From assembly GCA_947683425.1 (NCBI GenBank), contig CANTUQ010000073.1, positions 13,497,001 to 13,561,000 on the forward strand: a stretch of 64,000 nucleotides of DNA. The letters are read 5' to 3'. The notes below the pieces were generated by a model. The model did not search any database. It worked only from the letters and a program-made list of their open reading frames with translations, and was not told the origin of the DNA. Both the position numbers and the translations under genes were made by a program. Source of the DNA: Excoecaria cochinchinensis. Taxonomy: Eukaryota; Streptophyta; Magnoliopsida; Malpighiales; Euphorbiaceae. This document shows positions 1 to 10,779 of this stretch, one piece after another; position 1 is the first letter of the stretch, and each line of letters begins with the position of its first letter.

Positions 1-645
1 ATTGAGTTTGCAGGCATATTTATGATTATCACTTGAGTGTGAATCTGCTATATAAATGTATATATGTGCTATGAAACACTTGTAAATGCAACGCATGATA
101 TAATCTTACTATGCTATATATGGATTTATGTATATATGTATGTGCCATATGTATGTGTTTTGCTTTCACGGCCATTGTGAATGGTCATTCATCTTTTGTT
201 TTCCCCACTAAGCGTTATCGCTTAGCACGGGTGTTTAATCCGTGTATGTGTGGAAGCGGTGGAATTTTTGGGAGGTTCGTAGCAGTCTAGGCCAACATAG
301 TAGAAAGGTTTATTGAGAGACTTAGTTTTGTATATTGTACTCTTTTGTATAACCTTTGGTTCTGTCTTGATTTTGTAATATTTCAGCTATGTATTTTGAA
401 ATATTTATAAAGAATGATATTATACTCCTATCCTTGTAATGAGTATTTTGTTATATCAATAAAAAGATCTTGAGATTTCTATAGGTAGTTTTGAGTATGT
501 TAATTGAGTTGTAAAATTTTTATTTATTCTATTTATTTCATTATTTGTATGCTTGGTTGTAATTCAGTTGGTGGCACCCTTATCTATACGGGATCTCACT
601 CCTCTTGTGGATGAGCTCCCTTACGTATGGGTATGGGGTGCTATA
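1..645 (+). repeat. El1 left LTR, last 645 bases
   Basis: Aligns with 7010-7645 of the right LTR over its whole length with scattered substitutions. It contains the conserved hairpin cluster: an imperfect GGCCATT..AATGGTC inverted repeat near 170-186, the perfect stem-loop CTAAGCG-TTAT-CGCTTAG at 208-225, and GCACGG..CCGTGT at 225-245. The end reads CTATA where the right LTR reads TTACA, consistent with two point changes at the terminus. Confidence 0.92.
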
Positions 646-650
646 ATTTT

Positions 651-666
651 TGTTATCAGAGCCAAG
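651..666 (+). promoter_or_regulatory. El1 primer-binding site (initiator tRNA-Met)
   Basis: TGTTATCAGAGCCAAG differs by one base from TGGTATCAGAGC, the complement of the 3' end of plant initiator tRNA-Met. It begins five bases after the LTR end, the same spacing as in El2, El3 and El4. It would prime minus-strand cDNA synthesis. Confidence 0.88.
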
Positions 667-755
667 GTTTAGGCATTCCTGGATGACCGTAGGATATAGA
701 TATGTGTTTAGGACTGTGTTGGCCTAATGTGGTTGGTTTTATGTTTTATTATTAG

Positions 756-1946
756 ATAGAGTCTGCGCATGGGTCCCTCGAGGACTCAATGAAAAGTATG
801 AATCCCCTAGAGCAAGATCCATTTGTGTCTAGTCCTGCTCAGCCAGCTAGGGTGCAACCTAAGGCTCTAGCCATGCCTTTTGAGGATATGCTTAGGGTCT
901 TAGAGAGGATGATCGCTCCAAGAGCCCCAATAGAAAGTATGAGGAAGTCTGGGGTAGAAGACTTCTATGGGATGAGTTTGGATGAATTTGAGTTAGCTGA
1001 GAAGTGGATTGAGAAGGCAGTGAGGGTTTTGGAAGAGATCTATTGTCCTTCGAAAAGGCAAATGGAGTGTGTATTCTCACTTTTGCAGGGTTCTGCCTAT
1101 GACTAGTGGAAGTTAGTCTGCAGATACTCTTAGTTGCCCGACCCAGTCACGTGGGAGTTCTTTGAAAGGGAGTTTAATGCCAAGTATGTGACTAAGGCTT
1201 ACAGGGAAGCTAGGTGGGCTCAATTTTTAAGTCTCAAGCAGAGGGCCTTGTCGATGGCTGAGTATGAGAAGGAATTCAATAGGCTCAGTAAGTATGCTCC
1301 GTCGGGTATCCTCATCGAAGAATTTCATTGTCAACATTTTGAGGCTAACCTGACTGAGTCATTCAGGGTGATGTTGATATCTCTGATAAGTGATCCTATA
1401 ATCAGTTATTACCAGATTGTACAGATAGCCTTGAGAGCGAAACACTCAGAGACCATTTTGAGAGAGAGAGCTCAGAAGAGGAATCCCCCTCATGGATGTT
1501 CATCCTCGGGTAAGAGATCAAGGAATCCTCAAGTAAATTCTCCGGATGAATCCTTCAATAGTCCTACTATAAGGGGTAGGAGGCAGGGATCTTCGTTTGT
1601 GCTTGGTGTAGGTAGAGGTGGTTCAGCCGTCAGGGGCGAAGTTGTGCCAGAGTGTTCTTACTGTAGTAAGCACCATAAGGGCGAGTGTCGTTGGTTGACT
1701 GGAGGTTGTTTCTGACATGGAATCATGGATTATTTTCTGGCCAATTGCCCTAAGTTGAGTGAGAAAACCCAGGATCAGCAAGAGGCCAGTAGAGCTGGGT
1801 CTAATGCCCCTAAAACTAGCCGGGGTAGAGGTCGAGGAAGAGGTCGTGGTGGTCGGCCTAGAGATGGAGTTCCATCTAAGTCAATGAACCGTTCTCAAAT
1901 GGCACCAGCGAGGACCTATGCAATGAGAGCTCGAGAAGAGTAGGAC
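756..1946 (+). pseudogene. El1 gag (capsid/nucleocapsid), broken
   Basis: Gag of the chromovirus type, which would package element RNA in cytoplasmic particles. The likely original start at 756 reads ATA instead of ATG; the next in-frame ATG is at 789. The retrotransposon gag core (GSAYD.WKL, PVTWEFFEREF, YVTKAYREA, EYEKEFNRLSKYAP) is readable across 990-1450, with in-frame stops at about 1104 (a TGG-type codon to TAG) and 1131. A first zinc-binding motif (CSYCSKHHKGEC) is intact near 1650-1690. The following CCHC knuckle is destroyed: its Arg codon is TGA and its second Cys is His. A basic RGRGRGRGGR tail follows, with another stop near 1941 before the protease. Confidence 0.88.
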
Positions 1947-3850
1947 GTGCCCGAAGTGATTGATGGTAAGTGCTTACTCTGTGACAGTGAGTTGTATGCT
2001 CTAATAGACCCTGGATCCACACACTCATATTTGTGTTCTAATAAATTGCATGCTAAGTTGCATGATATCGACCAGTTAGATTATGAGATTTGTGTAACCA
2101 GTCCCTTAGGGCATAGTGTCAATGTGGGTAGAGTGTATAAGAATTATCCCCTAATGGTTCAAGGTATAGAGTTTCCGGTTGATCTGATCAATTTTCCTTT
2201 CCGTGAGTTTTATCTAATTTTGGGAATGGACTGGCTGTCTAAGCATCGGGCTGTAGTGGATTGTCTTAGGAAGACCGTGGTACTGCAGAGTGGATATCAA
2301 CCTTCTATTTTGGTGAGAGGTCTAGGTTCTAGTCCTTTGGGTAATGTAATTTCGGCTATGCAAGCTAGGCATTTTATGAGGAAGGGATGTGAGGCATTTT
2401 TGGCTGTGGTGTTGGATTCTAGGCGTAGTCAAGTAAGGATTCAAGATATTTCAGTGGTTAGGGAATTTGAAGATGTGTTTTCAAGAGAGTTGCCTGGTTT
2501 ACCTCCAGAGAGAGAAGTGGAGCTATCCATAGAGATTATGTCAGGTATAACTCCTATTTCTAAAGCACCTTATCGAATGGCTCTTATAGAATTGAAGGAA
2601 CTTAAGACTCAATTACAGGAGCTATTAGATAAAGGTTTTATCAAACCTAGTGTATCTCCATGGGGTGCTCCGGTCTTATTTGTCAAAAAAAAGGACAGGA
2701 CACTAAGGATGTGTATTGACTACCGCCAAATTAATAAAGTCACTGTGAAAAACAAGTATCCGTTACCTAAGATTGAAGATGTATTTGATCAGTTAAAAGG
2801 GGCTGGAATCTTTTCTAAAATTGATTTGCAGTCAGGTTATTATCAGCTTTGGGTTAAGGATGTGGATGTTGTTAAGACTACTTTTCGGACGCGATATGGC
2901 CACTATGAGTTCTTAGTGATGCCATTTGGTTTGACCAATGCACCAGCGAATTTTATGGATTTAATGAACAAGGTGTGTAGGCCGTATCTCGACCGATTTA
3001 TTATGGTGTTCATTGATGACATCTTGGTATACTCGAAGAATAAAATTGAGTATGAGGAACATTTGCGTTTGGTGCTTTAAATGTTGAGATATCACATGCT
3101 TTATGCTAAGCTTAGCAAATGTGATTTCTGGTTGAAAGAGGTGTCTTTTCTATGTCATATTGTTTCCTCGGAAGGTATCCGAGTGGATCCGTCAAAGATT
3201 GAGGCTATTGTGGATTGGAAAGCACTTCGGAATGTGCCTGAGGTTAGGAGCTTTTTGGGTTTAGCTGGATATTACAGGCAGTTTGTGAAAGGGTTTTCAG
3301 TTATTGCTGCACTGATGATTAGACTTCAGGGAAAGGTGTGAAATTTGAATGGTCTAACAAGTGTCAAGCGAGTTTTGAGCAATTAAAGGGTTTGTTGGTC
3401 GAGGCTCCTGTACTTACCCAACCCACCTCAGGTAAAGAGTATACTATGTACAGTGATACTTCAGGTGTTGGACTTGGCTATGTTCTAATGCAAGATGGTA
3501 AGGTCATAGCCTATGCTTCCCGGCAATTAAAGCCCCATGAGCAAAATTATCTAACGCATGATTTAGAATTAGTTGCTGTGGTTTTTGCTCTCAAGATTTG
3601 GTGTCATTATCTGTATGGGGAGACGTGTAGGATTTTCACCGACCATAAGAGTTTAAAATATCTCATCATGTAAAAAGAGTTGAATTTAAGGCAACATCGG
3701 TGGTTAGAGCTATTCAAGGATTATGATTGTATTTTGGACTATCATCCGGGAAAGGCGAATGTAGTCATTAATGCTTTGAGTTGGAAGTCGGTTTCGGCTT
3801 TAGCATTGTAGCATATTAAGTGGAGGTTTGATTCGGAGGGAGCTTTGATT
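1947..3850 (+). pseudogene. El1 pol, protease-RT-RNase H, broken
   Basis: The protease carries the retropepsin-like DPGSTHSY motif near 2005 followed by LGMDWL. The reverse transcriptase shows LRMCIDYRQINKVTVKNKYPLP, the region leading to the FIDDILVYSK active site near 3010, and YAKLSKCDFW. Breaks include a CAA-type codon read as TAA at 3078, a frameshift near 3330, and a stop at 3671. RNase H residues are readable (SDTSG, LELVAVVFAL, FTDHKSL), but the last acidic position, ADALS in El2, reads INALS, so the final catalytic Asp is Asn. Roles inferred from the family: polyprotein cleavage, cDNA synthesis and removal of the RNA strand. Confidence 0.9.
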
Positions 3851-3859
3851 GCCCAACTG

Positions 3860-5353
3860 AAGGCTAGGCCTTTTCTAAAGTAATTGATTGTTGATGCTCA
3901 AAGAGATGATCCAAAGTTACAACAAGTGATGCAAGTGGTTCAGAGTGGTAATCAGACTGACTTTTCTGTTAGGGATGGGGTGCTAAATTATAGCAATCAT
4001 TTGTATGTGCCTAATAACGATGAGTTAAAGAAAAAGCTTTTGATAGAGGCACACACTATGATTTTCACTATGCACCCTAGATGTGAGAAGATGTATAGAG
4101 ACCTGAAGCAATGTTACTGGTGGCCCGAGATAAAGAGGGATATTGTGAATGTTATCTCCAAGTGCCTAACCTGTCAGCAGGTAAAGGCTGAGCACCAAGT
4201 TTCGTCTGGGTTGCTCAATCCCTTACCCATTCCTCAGTGGAAGTGTGATGATGTTACTATGGATTTTGTATCGGGTATGCTGTTAACTTAGAGGAAACAT
4301 GACTCAGTTTGGGTTATAGTTATCGGCTCACTTTTTACCAGTCTGCCTCGATTACTAGATGGATAGGTTGGCAGAAATTTATGTTAACGAGGTAGTCAGA
4401 TTGCATAGAATTCCATTATCAATTGTGTCAGACCGAGATCCGAGATTTATGTCAAAGTTTTGGAAAACATTGCAAGCCACTTTGGGTACCCGACTGAACT
4501 TTAGTACTGCTTTCCATCCTCAGATAGATGGACAGTCAGAGAGGGTGATTTAGATTTTGGAGGATATGCTTCGGGGTTGTGCATTGGACTTTTCGAGCAG
4601 TTGGGACAGATATGTACCTTTAATGGAGTTCGCATACAATAACAGTGATCAGATGAGCATAGGATTGGCCCCATATGAGGCTCTGTATGGTAGGAAGTGT
4701 AGGACTCCAATTTGTTGGACTAAACTGACTGAACGTTCTTTTATTGGCCCTAAACTGGTTAGAGATACCGAGGAAAAGATCAAGGTTGTGCAATAGAATT
4801 TGAAGACAGCCAAGGACAAATAGAGATCTTATGCCAATTTGAAGCGGAAAGATATGCAACACCAAGTTGGGGATAAAGTGTTTTTGAAGGTTTCTCCTTA
4901 GCGTAAGATTCTTCGTTTTGGTAGGAAAGGAAAACTAAGTCCTAGATTCATAGGACCTTATGAGATTTTGGAAAAGATCGGACCAGTTGCCTACAGGTTA
5001 GCCTTGCCTTGGATTTAGCTAAGTTGCATGACATATTTCATGTGTGGATGCTTCGTCGATATAGATCGGACACGTCTTATATGCTATCGGTTTAGGATAT
5101 GCGGGTTTAGCCTGACTATTTATATGATGAGGGACTGAAAGCTATTCTTGCTCGGGAAGTGAGATAGCTCAGAAATAAGCAGATTCCTTTGGTTAAAGTA
5201 TTATGGCATCATCATGGGATCGAAGAAGCTACTTGGGAATTAGAGTCAGCTATGATGTCTCAGTATCCGCATTTATTCAGTTCAGGTGAGAATTTCGAGG
5301 ACGAAATTCTTTTTAAGGAGGGTAGAATTGTAGCACCCCGATTCCCGCCCTAG
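3860..5353 (+). pseudogene. El1 integrase with chromodomain, broken
   Basis: The zinc-binding HHCC region is readable at about 4050-4185 (MHPRCEKMYRDLKQCYWW, CLTCQQ). The catalytic DDE core is present as TMDF, IVSDRD and DGQSERV. A deletion and frameshift near 4290-4350 removes the segment corresponding to MDRLMKSAH in El2. Stops follow in the C-terminal region, several of them TAG where El2 or El3 have CAG (4555, 4821, 5165). The chromodomain-like tail at about 5185-5280 ends PHLFSSGENFEDEILF. Integrase would insert cDNA; the chromodomain is thought to bias insertion toward particular chromatin. The frame runs through the polypurine tract into the LTR before stopping. Confidence 0.9.
5315..5327 (+). 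promoter_or_regulatory. El1 polypurine tract
   Basis: AAGGAGGGTAGAA lies directly before the TG of the right LTR at 5329. It is the expected primer for plus-strand DNA synthesis and also lies inside the integrase reading frame. Confidence 0.85.
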
Positions 5354-7645
5354 TAATTTTGAGCTTTTATGTGTATATTATTGCATGTGTTAGGCCATTA
5401 TGTTAGTTAATTAAAGAGTTAATTGCATGAATTATTAAGTTTAAGGGTATAATTGTGTTTTAGTATTTAATGGTGTGATTGGTTTGTGTGGTTTTGAAGA
5501 GTAGAAGGATTAGAAGAGGAATATTGCCAATCTAGCCACAATTTTGTGACAAGTGGAAGAAAGGTAAGGGGAGATAAGGTTGGTCTTAGTCAAAGGAAAG
5601 AGAAAAAGAGAGAAAGAGTGAGAACAACTGTTCCTTCTCTTCTCCCTCCCGTTCTTTTTCTTTCTTAGCCAAAGCTTCTCTCCTTCTCCTCCTTGCTTCT
5701 CTTCTTCTCCTCCTTTGTTGTGTTTGTGAGTTGGGTTGGCAAATTTCAAAGCTTAGAGTAAGTTTCTTCTTCTTCTTCTTCCTCTTCTCCTTTTGTTTCC
5801 CATTAGTTGTGTGTGTGAGTGGGTTATTGTGGCTATGATTGTGTTTAATTAATTAGTATGTGTTGGGTTATGATTTTTGGTTCAGAGGTTCCTCTTAGAG
5901 ACCCAAAAGGGAAGGATATTGCTAGTGGTAGTGCCACAAATTGACAGCTGAGGAGCTTCGGAATTCAAGGTTTGGGATTTGTTTGAGTTGCATTTATGCT
6001 TGAATTTCTGTTTTGATTTCTGGTAATTGTGTATATATGTGTTTAATTGAAGTGTGTGATGATGAATTGAAGTGAAGTTGGGAATTTGATAGTAGAATTG
6101 TGATTTGGGCATGATTTTGTATGGTTTTTGGAAAAATTTCTAGGTTTGAAGAACTTTTGGTTTTGATTGCCTATTTTGATGTTTTAATTCATGTCAAGTA
6201 GAATAAAACTTGGGTTTTTATGTTGTATATTGTGTATTGAAGGCGTGATTTTGACTGTCTTAGAGTTTGATAAGTTAATTAGAGGTTTTGGGGAGGTTTG
6301 TGTGTTGGAATTTTCTATAGATTGGCAAAAGGGGTTGGAAACCCGACTCTATCGCAAGCTCGATAACTGCCGCGAGCACGACAGAGCCTGGTCATCCGAG
6401 CTCTTGCTGAAGAGGGTCTCTGCCATGAACGTGACCTCGGTCGCAAGCGCGGCAGAGAGCTCAGCAGCCAAGCTGTTCGCCGGCTGATTGCTTTCGCTAG
6501 CACGGCTATGCACCCGAGTGACCTTATTTGCCCGCTATTGTGAGCATGATAGAGGCCTGCCAGCCCGCCCTCGTGAGAGATGGAGGCCATTGCGGGCATG
6601 ACATTGGGCAATTTTTGCCTTTGTCGCGGGCGCGATGGTCGTCGCGAGCGTGACTATCCCTTGTTCCTTCATGTTATTCATTTTTATGTCTTTTTGCATG
6701 GTTGCTCACTTATGTTTTGCTAAATGCAGTCATGTATGGACCGTTATCTTCTATATGTATTCTTTATATTGACTTATGCCTAGCCTGCAAGAGTCAAGTA
6801 AGTGGATAGATAGGCATGCCTATAGAGTTCTATTAGCTACAGCGCCTTTGTGTTCCAGACCTTGATCAGGTCCCTGTTTGGGTCCTCGCGATTCTTAGTG
6901 TGTTTGGATCTTTTTTAAGATCCCCCAATGTGAAAATATTTTTGGATGGAAACAAAAGAAGTTGCTTTTGATTTTACCCACGGGTACCAATGTGTGCACT
7001 CGTTATCCGCTACATTAAGTTTTTAGGCATATTTATGGTTATCACTTGAGTGTGAATGTGCTATATAAATGTATATATGTGCTGTGAAACCCTTGTAAAT
7101 GCAACACATGATATAATCTTGCTATGCTCTATATGGATTTATGTACATATGTATGTGTTTTGCTTTCACGGCCATTGTGAATGGCCATTCATCTTTTGTT
7201 TTCTCAACTAAGCATTATCACTTAGCACGGGTGTTTCATCCGTGCAGGTGCGAAAGCGGTGGAATTTTTTGGAGGTTCGCAACAGTCTAAGCCAACACAG
7301 TAGGAAGGCTTATTGGGAGACTTAGTTTTGTATATTGTACTCTTTTGTATAACCTTTGGTTCTGTCTTGATTTTGTAATATTTCAGCTATTTATTTTGAA
7401 ATTTTTGTAAAGAAAGATATTGTACTCCTATCCTTGTAATGAATATTTTTTTATATCAATGAAAAGATCTTGAGATTTCTGTAGGTAATTTTGAGTATGT
7501 TAATTGAGTTGTAAAATTTTTATTTATTCTGTTTATTTCATTATTTGTATGCTTGGTTGTGATTCGGTTGGTGGTACCCTTATCTATACGGGGTCTCACT
7601 CCTCTTGTGGATGAGCTCCCTTACGTATGGGTATGGGGTGTTACA
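5329..7645 (+). repeat. El1 right LTR, complete, 2317 bp
   Basis: Begins TGTAGCACCCCG and ends GGGTGTTACA. Internal landmarks in order: a possible 5' splice site GTAAGT at 5758; the acceptor-like box AGGTTTGGGA at 5968; a GC-rich dyad array at about 6335-6656; the palindrome ATAGGCATGCCTAT at 6810-6823; hairpin GGCCATTGTGAATGGCC at 7170-7186; a decayed copy of the CTAAGCG hairpin at 7208-7225; and GCACGG..CCGTGC at 7225-7245. The same landmarks recur in the same order in the other LTRs of the window. The CT-rich stretch at 5630-5800 resembles a plant 5' leader. Confidence 0.93.
6335..6656 (+). repeat. El1 LTR dyad array, GTCGCG/CGCGAC type
   Basis: GC-rich tandem imperfect palindromes in an AT-rich LTR, built on forms such as TATCGCAAGCTCGATA, CTGCCGCGAGCACGACAG and GTCGCGGGCGCGAT. 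It starts about 1.0 kb from the LTR start. Solo LTR S1 carries a related motif; other LTRs have different dyads at the same offset. Confidence 0.75.
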
Positions 7646-8580
7646 GCCACACTCTACCATATTTAAGTCTTACTTCATTACATGACATGCGAGTAAATGC
7701 GCATATATAGGTTTGAAAAAAAATATACAAAATCCCTACATTTGTAACATTATCATTCAGTGTTTGCATGTAATTCACTTAATAACTTCTTTGTACACTA
7801 TTATCTTTATTGTGTTTAATTTAACCATAAATCTATAATTACCTTGCAAGAACACAAAATATCCATATTACTAGTCAAGTTGCATACTAACCCTCCAATT
7901 ATCCTTATTATAGACAAAGTATATAGTAGTCCCTAACTTTCACTCAAATAAAAATTATTGCCACCCACTTCACATAATTTCAATAATGCCATCATTTCAC
8001 ATAATTACAATAATATCAACCACTTCACATAATTACAACAATGCCATAACTAACATTATAATGACATTATTTTATTAATTATTATGCAATTTACAATTTA
8101 GTCCCAAAAATCACATATCAAAATCACTTTACCTTTTAAAACATTTTTGTCACTTTTGTTCAATTATGCCCCTAGTATAACCCCAGTAGAAATCTTGAAT
8201 TTGGATACTCGAGACATGGATCCACAGGTCCACTACATTTTAGAGTAATCCCGAAATACCACTCAAGCATTTTCGTTTCATTTCAATCACTTTATTATTA
8301 AGCACTGCAATTTTAACATTGAATCACTATGGTAGACCATCGCAAATCTATCAAAGCAAAGAGAGTCGCCATTACTTGCATCGCGGTATAGGTGTCTCTA
8401 TAGCTATCCAACTATATCCTTAGCTAGATTTAACCACCAGACTACTACTTAGGGCAATTAATTTATCCATTTCATTCAATTACTTCATTTCCATTCAAAA
8501 ACATAACATGGATTTACTTCACCATATTATATTACTTAGAATACCAATATGCCAACAAGGTACCTTTCACATTCATATAT
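7646..8580. other. AT-rich spacer without recognisable gene
   Basis: No coding signal or transposon terminus recognised. A short degenerate tandem repeat based on CACTTCACATAATTACAA occurs three to four times at about 7965-8045. Probably the remains of an older element or intergenic DNA. Confidence 0.5.
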
Positions 8581-10779
8581 TGTAACACCCCGTTATCCCC
8601 ATTGGAAGGAAATCGGAGCGCCACGCACACACATACATATACATATACTCAAGCATGCTAAAAACAAATACGTATAATCATAAAGATCTCAAATCCATAT
8701 ATAAATAATCATATCATTTTACAAAAGGGATTTATAAACATTAAACATATACATATACAAAATTATCCTTTATAAAATTACATTTCCAAAATCAGACTCC
8801 ATATAAAAAATACAGCGGAAGACAAAATAACTCCAACGATAGACTTCTAGTGGCCGACCTGCAGATGTCTGACTCCAAAATGAACCTGCCACCTATACGG
8901 GAGAAGAGCCCGTGCTAAGCGATAACGCTTAGTGGGGAGGAACAAAACATGCATGTACATATAATTGCAATAAACATATATATAAGCTTAACAATAACGA
9001 AAGCATATAAACGTATACTACTCATACTTATAACAAGTATTCATTATATGCATATTCACAAAATAGAGGAATTAATCATTTAAATCCAAATAGTCGATAT
9101 TCATATGCATCTTCACAATATAAACATATTGTCATTCATATCCAAATACAAGTATTACATTTCATCTTATCATAACACACATACATATACATGTAACATA
9201 TATCCATTTCATATTTAATGGCTTCATAAATCAATCTCATAAAATAACCTCATATAGTAGCCTGATTACTCACTAACTAGTGGATACGGGTACTAATGAT
9301 ACTGATAGGACACAGTATCCAAGCATATAGAGATAAGAGTCTCAAATCATGTGTAAACATGTATACTCGAAGGTATATCGGAGACCGAAGTCTCAAATCA
9401 TATAGACCCAAACAGGGTCAACGTATAACTTGTAACATGTAGCAGCTGCACTCACACTCTAACCCTAGATAAGCACTTATCTATCCACTACTATGACTAT
9501 CAGGCTCAAATAACAACTCGATCATGTTCTAGTATTATTATCATATAACAGTGAATAAATCAAGTATAACTATAGAATTTCATGTATACATGTATATTAA
9601 TCAATTTGAAGACATATAAATCATATACAAATCTGAATAAGAACATATAATTTATCATTTAATAGGTCATATAAGACAAATCATTTGTCATGTAGTGAAA
9701 ACCCATGTAAAAAGAACCTTGAAACTCATTTCAAAATAGGGCAGGAGAGGCATCCCTGTCGCGCTCGCGACAGTAGCCGAGGAAGAGGCGCCAGTCACGA
9801 GTCGCGCAAGCTATCGTGACTCGTGACAATGTCGCCTCACAGAAGGGAGAGAGCACGAGTCATGACTCACGACTCGTGTCTGCCCATAAAGGGAAGAGGG
9901 CACGAGTCATGATCTTTGCTCACAACTCGTGTCCTTCCCACCCTAATCTTCACGTGTTGTGAGCCATCTTCATGACTCGTGAAGAGGCTTCACAACTCGT
10001 GAAGATGCCAGGCACTACTGCCTAGTCGTGCTGCCTCCTCACGACTCGGACGGATCATCTCAGCGTACTGCACAAGAGGATGAACTACGCAATTCTGTCG
10101 GGATCGCGACAAGCGTCGCGCTCGCGATATAATCGCATTTTCCAATTCTTAGTAGAAATCGCAAAAACTCAGAGCTTAACAAAATCAAAACCCATTTTAC
10201 CCAGAATCATATGACATGCAAAATCATATAAAAACATACCTCCAGTGCTCTCCAATCATGCTTATAACACAACAACACACAAATTACACAAATTAAAATA
10301 ACATATATTGAGGTTACACAAACCTAGAAATTCATCTCATGTTCATGTACGTTTATTCAAATTGGACAAGCAAAGCATTTTAACTCTATCATCTCAACTC
10401 ATATACACAAATCTATTAACACATACTTTTACATGTATCAAAACACACAAATGACAGATAATCACATATCAAACCAAGATCCAAGGAGAAATGGACAACC
10501 ATTTTCAAAGTACACAGCCAAATGCAAAGCTCCCAAACTTGTAAATGGAGTTCAACCTGCTAGCTTCAAAATCCAATCTTTCTTTTCCTTTACTCTTTCT
10601 CCTTTCTTTAGATTCTTACACAAACCAACCAAAACAACAGCTCAATTAACCCATGCAAACCAAACTTTAAACCCAATAACAAACCATATAATCCCAAGCT
10701 AAACCCGTGAAGAAGAAGAGGAAGAAGAATCAAGCCATAAAATAATAGCCACTTACCTCTTGGAATTCTTCTATCTCAA
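8581..10779 (-). repeat. Minus-strand LTR fragment, truncated at its 5' end
   Basis: Left end TGTAACACCCCG is the reverse complement of an LTR 3' end, and its first 50 bases parallel the reverse complement of the El4 LTR end (GGCGCTCC, CTTCCAACGG). Read on the minus strand it shows the shared landmarks: donor-like AGGTAAGTGG at 10751-10758; AAGTTTGGGA at 10531-10540; a dyad array at 9752-10130; the palindrome AGATAAG-CA-CTTATCT at 9467-9482; and the perfect CTAAGCG/CGCTTAG hairpin at 8915-8932. The 5' few hundred bases (promoter end) are missing, and the fragment abuts the truncated El2 LTR at 10780. No internal region accompanies it. Confidence 0.85.
9752..10130 (-). repeat. Dyad array in the minus-strand LTR fragment
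   Basis: Contains perfect or near-perfect dyads such as CTGTCGCG-CTCGCGACAG at 9757 and repeated CACGAGTCATGACTC forms, plus GTCGCGCTCGCGA near 10114. Two dyad types are mixed: the GTCGCG type of El1/S1 and the CACGAGTC type of S2. Confidence 0.7.

Larger units (their letters stand above)
1..7645 (+). mobile_element. El1: Ty3/gypsy chromovirus (Tekay/Del-like), 5' end cut by window
   Basis: LTR retrotransposon with the order LTR, primer-binding site, gag, protease, reverse transcriptase, RNase H, integrase, chromodomain, polypurine tract, LTR. The left LTR is present only as its last 645 bases; the right LTR is complete at about 2.3 kb. The domain order with integrase after RNase H defines Ty3/gypsy, and the C-terminal segment PLVKVLWHHHG..EEATWE is the chromodomain type of Tekay/Del elements. 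All coding frames are interrupted, so the copy cannot move by itself. The left target duplication lies outside the window; the five bases after the right LTR are GCCAC. Confidence 0.93.

Noticed and set aside
6191..6611. Overlapping frames over the El1 dyad array
   Set aside because: Both strands are open because the array is palindromic and GC-rich; no protein similarity recognised.
10433..10702. 89-codon open frame
   Set aside because: Lies in the LTR leader/intron part on the opposite strand, low complexity, no start context or domain.
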